Source of the DNA: an uncultured Actinoplanes sp.
GTDB lineage: Bacteria; Actinomycetota; Actinomycetes; Mycobacteriales; Micromonosporaceae
NCBI GenBank assembly: GCA_934667465.1
Contig: CAKUMG010000543.1
Location: forward strand, 1-5,031
Reading direction: 5' to 3'
DNA: 5,031 bases
In this document: in pieces, positions 4,743 through 5,031 of the stretch
Numbering within the stretch: position 1 is the stretch's first letter
How the letters are laid out: every line of letters starts with the position of its first letter
Notes under the pieces: generated by a model
Told to the model about the DNA's origin: nothing
What the model saw: only the letters and a program-made list of their open reading frames with translations
The model's database searches: none
Made by a program: the position numbers and the translations under genes

Positions 4743-4754
4743 GGGAGCTGGTGA
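4731..4754 (+). repeat. Exact 12-bp tandem duplication at the thpR stop codon
   Basis: GGGAGCTGGTGA occurs at 4731-4742, encoding Gly-Ser-Trp-stop at the end of thpR, and again without change at 4743-4754. The second copy takes up all but one base of the 13-bp gap to the convergent sepH stop. The perfect identity suggests recent slippage, in contrast to the drifted 37-bp duplication upstream. Confidence 0.9.
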
Positions 4755-4755
4755 C

Positions 4756-5031
4756 TCAGGAGCTCTCGCGGGCGGCCGGTCCGCCCCCGAAGAGCACGTC
4801 GTCCCAGCTGGGGAGCCGCTTGCGCGGCTTCGCCGCGTCGTCGGTGGCCTCGGCAGGCTGGTCGCCGGGGGACCGGCGGGGGCGCAGCACGGCGAGACTC
4901 GGCACCGCGGGGACTTCCTTGGGCAGGTCGGCGTCGTCGTCGAACGCCGACCCGGCGCCTCCGCCGAGCAGCGCGGCCGCGCCGCCGGCGACCGGGCGGC
5001 GGGTGGTCTCCGGGGAGGCCGGGGAGAGGCC
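4756..5031 (-). CDS. sepH: Septation protein SepH, C-terminal part
   Basis: An open frame enters from the right edge and ends at TGA 4758-4756, giving 91 visible residues; the start lies outside the window. SepH (DUF3071) is an actinobacterial cell-division protein. Its N-terminal domain binds FtsZ and promotes Z-ring assembly, and a long variable disordered linker leads to a short conserved C-terminal motif. Here the visible part is a low-complexity linker rich in Gly, Ala, Pro and Asp (for example FDDDADLPKEVPAVPSL), then basic residues KPRKR, then LPSWDDVLFGGG, which matches the SepH C-terminal pattern P-S/A-W-[DE]-[DE]-[IV]-[LM]-[FL]-G from memory. The defining DUF3071 domain is not visible, so the name rests on this motif and on actinomycete context. 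It converges with thpR, with 13 bp between stops. Strong codon bias without internal stops supports real coding. Confidence 0.72.
   Translation of the reverse strand, partial: GLSPASPETTRRPVAGGAAALLGGGAGSAFDDDADLPKEVPAVPSLAVLRPRRSPGDQPAEATDDAAKPRKRLPSWDDVLFGGGPAARESS
4770..4786. terminator. GC hairpin inside the sepH 3' end, downstream of thpR
   Basis: GGGCGG (4770-4775) pairs perfectly with CCGCCC (4781-4786) around CCGGT. It begins 28 nt after the thpR stop and could act as a terminator lacking a T-run for thpR transcripts. It lies within the coding part of sepH (Gly-Gly-Gly-Pro-Ala-Ala), where GC-rich codons alone could produce it. Confidence 0.25.

Overview
The window is very GC-rich with strong G/C preference at third codon positions. 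Its gene families (MarR plus MFS drug exporter, FadR-type GntR facing a CynX/NimT-type MFS, and the actinobacterial division protein SepH) point to the chromosome of a high-GC actinomycete, probably of the Micromonosporaceae/Streptomyces type. It reads as ordinary, tightly packed chromosome: no insertion sequence, prophage, CRISPR array, tRNA or rRNA was found.

Layout. Positions 1-278 hold the 3' part of a MarR-family regulator. It is followed in the same direction by an EntS/MFS_3-type exporter (345-1829), a typical regulator-exporter pair. This exporter converges with and overlaps by 12 bp a GntR/FadR (FCD) regulator on the minus strand (1818-2480). The GntR gene is divergent from a CynX/NimT-family transporter (2504-3682). 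Only 23 bp separate the two start codons, and those 23 bp contain a 19-bp imperfect palindrome with two overlapping -10-like hexamers, so both genes look leaderless and jointly controlled. Downstream lie a small single-pass membrane protein of unknown function (3805-4269) and a compact ThpR-type 2H phosphoesterase (4281-4742). The window ends in the 3' end of a minus-strand gene (4756 to beyond 5031) whose C-terminal motif matches SepH, the FtsZ regulator. This last gene has no start codon in the window, so it is easily missed.

How the genes fit together. There are two separate local-regulator/transporter modules (MarR-MFS and GntR-MFS), placed tail to tail. The unknown membrane protein and the ThpR protein form a probable two-gene unit with an 11-bp gap, running into sepH tail to tail. 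Substrates of both transporters cannot be read from sequence.

The most distinctive signals are small-scale. The first is the shared palindromic divergent promoter at 2481-2499. The second is a recurring TAnnnT hexamer 6-8 nt before start codons that lack a usable Shine-Dalgarno. The third is tandem duplication at three successive plus-strand gene 3' ends: a 36-bp unit in the first MFS tail, a 37-bp unit copying the end and stop codon of the second MFS, and an exact 12-bp unit copying the last codons and stop of thpR. I see no evidence for a new multi-gene system.
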